From the NCBI RefSeq assembly GCF_030766725.1, contig NZ_JARQWR010000012.1, positions 1-64,000 on the forward strand: a DNA stretch of 64,000 nucleotides, written 5' to 3'. Positions within the stretch are counted from its first letter, which is position 1. Each line of letters starts with the position of its first letter. The position numbers were made by a program, and so were the translations under genes. This DNA is from Flavobacterium aerium (lineage in GTDB: Bacteria > Bacteroidota > Bacteroidia > Flavobacteriales > Flavobacteriaceae). Shown piece after piece: positions 63,183 through 64,000 of this stretch. Below the pieces are notes generated by a model that saw only the letters and a program-made list of their open reading frames with translations, ran no database searches and was not told the origin of the DNA.

Positions 63183-63564
63183 TGATGTCTTTGTGGTTGA
63201 TGATGATAAAATTTATCATTACATTTTGAAAAAGTTATTGCATAAGAATAATATAGAAGTTAATTCTTATTTTTTCGAAAATGGACTAGATGCTTTGGAG
63301 AAATTAAAAGAAAGTAATCAAAATCAAAGCTTGCCAGATTTGATTTTGCTAGACATAAATATGCCTATTATGAATGGGTGGCAATTTTTGACCGAGTTTC
63401 AGAAAATTAAAAAGGCATTACATAAGGAAACAATAATATATCTTGTGAGTTCTTCTAATAATGTATTAGATATGAATAAAGCAAAAGAGTTTCCAGATGA
63501 GGTGAAAGATTATTTTCTAAAGCCAGTTTCTCTTGAAGATTTATCTAAAATCTTTTTGAACTAA
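63169..63564 (+). CDS. Single-domain response regulator
   Basis: A 131-residue CheY-like receiver without an output domain. Asp11-13 (VVDDDK), phosphoacceptor Asp62 (LILLDINMP), Ser94/95 and Lys118 (YFLKPV) are all present. It starts inside the kinase gene at ATG 63169, in another frame, so it is translationally coupled to it. Its output must go through protein contact. Confidence 0.94.
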   Translation: MKKFNDVFVVDDDKIYHYILKKLLHKNNIEVNSYFFENGLDALEKLKESNQNQSLPDLILLDINMPIMNGWQFLTEFQKIKKALHKETIIYLVSSSNNVLDMNKAKEFPDEVKDYFLKPVSLEDLSKIFLN

Positions 63565-63567
63565 AAT

Positions 63568-63602
63568 AAAAAAAAGCTTCCATGAAAATGGAAGCTTTTT
63601 TT
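63568..63602. terminator. Bidirectional terminator
   Basis: AAAAAAGCTTCCAT, a GAAA loop, ATGGAAGCTTTTTT, between convergent genes. Confidence 0.93.
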
Positions 63603-63626
63603 GTATATGATATGTTTCGCTGTATA

Positions 63627-64000
63627 TTATTTGGCAATATTTACAGCTCTTGTTTCTCTGATTACAGTTACTTTTACTTGTCCTGGGTAAGTCATTTCAG
63701 TTTGAATCTTTTGAGAGATGTCAAATGATAAGCTTGCTGCTAATTCATCACTTACTTTTTCGCTTTCTACAATTACACGTAATTCTCTACCTGCTTGAAT
63801 AGCATAAGCATTTTTAACACCTGTGAATCCAAATGCGATTTCTTCAAGGTCTTTCAAACGTTGGATATAAGAATCCAATACTTGCCTTCTTGCTCCTGGT
63901 CTTGCTCCAGAAATAGCATCACATACTTGAACAATAGGAGAAAGTAATGATTTCATTTCAATTTCATCGTGGTGTGCTCCAATAGCATTACAAACTTCTT
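63627..64000 (-). CDS. rny: Ribonuclease Y, C-terminal part
   Basis: The gene continues past the right edge; the frame is open upstream of the in-frame ATG at 63956, reading [20 protein letters not shown], so that ATG is internal. [20 protein letters not shown] and [20 protein letters not shown] match the C-terminal end of RNase Y after the HD domain. RNase Y is a membrane-anchored endonuclease starting mRNA decay. The KH and HD domains lie outside the window. Confidence 0.95.
   Translation of the reverse strand, partial: EVCNAIGAHHDEIEMKSLLSPIVQVCDAISGARPGARRQVLDSYIQRLKDLEEIAFGFTGVKNAYAIQAGRELRVIVESEKVSDELAASLSFDISQKIQTEMTYPGQVKVTVIRETRAVNIAK

Noticed and set aside
1..64000. CRISPR arrays, insertion sequences, rRNA genes
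   Set aside because: No spaced direct repeats of array type, no transposase motif and no rRNA-like sequence seen on either strand.

Overview
The window is about 64 kb of low-GC chromosome from a member of the Bacteroidota, almost certainly family Flavobacteriaceae (a Flavobacterium- or Myroides-like genus; the genus is inference). The signs are Bacteroidota promoters (TTG, about 20 bp, TANNTTTG) in front of many genes, weak Shine-Dalgarno sites, a type IX secretion sorting domain, a DUF4290 gene beside murA, a GAPDH with a long N-terminal extension, and AT-rich codon use. Two genes run off the edges: an OmpA-like protein on the left and ribonuclease Y on the right.

1-31 kb is mostly conserved core. 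It has a periplasmic chaperone operon (two double-parvulin isomerases around a parvulin-less lipoprotein, then another lipoprotein and a MoxR ATPase). Aconitase, a cation efflux protein plus TlpA-like thioredoxin, GAPDH, a DegP-type protease, dapF with a GNAT gene and mltG, a lysozyme-like protein, dnaA with a tyrosine phosphatase, and a ribD-HAD unit follow. Then come prmC, a MacB-like permease and hisS. Small solitary XRE regulators with coiled-coil tails are scattered between them.

30-46 kb is accessory and shows decay. An AraC gene is split by one in-frame TAG upstream of a DUF417 (RclC-like) gene. Three paralogous AraC-type regulators follow, the last lacking its second helix-turn-helix. 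The region also carries an SDR with its own small AraC regulator, a VOC protein, a Crp/Fnr regulator, a second reductase, a DUF805 protein and a 3.7-kb Ig-repeat surface protein without a sorting domain. Spacers hold coding-like remnants with stops or frameshifts. Three promoters here share a 24-35 bp upstream element at a fixed 30-31 bp from the -7 box; two copies form a perfect 24-bp inverted repeat around 361 bp.

46-64 kb returns to core: tRNA-Met, a START-like protein, a class IV aminotransferase, YqgE, HU, a unit of an AAA ATPase, recQ and fmt, then DUF493-DUF4290-murA. This MurA carries Asp in place of the catalytic Cys that fosfomycin alkylates. aroQ, outer-membrane barrels, a secreted T9SS protein, xerD, a soluble histidine kinase with its response regulator, and rny complete the window. 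Most transcription units end in clear hairpin terminators, many usable from both sides.
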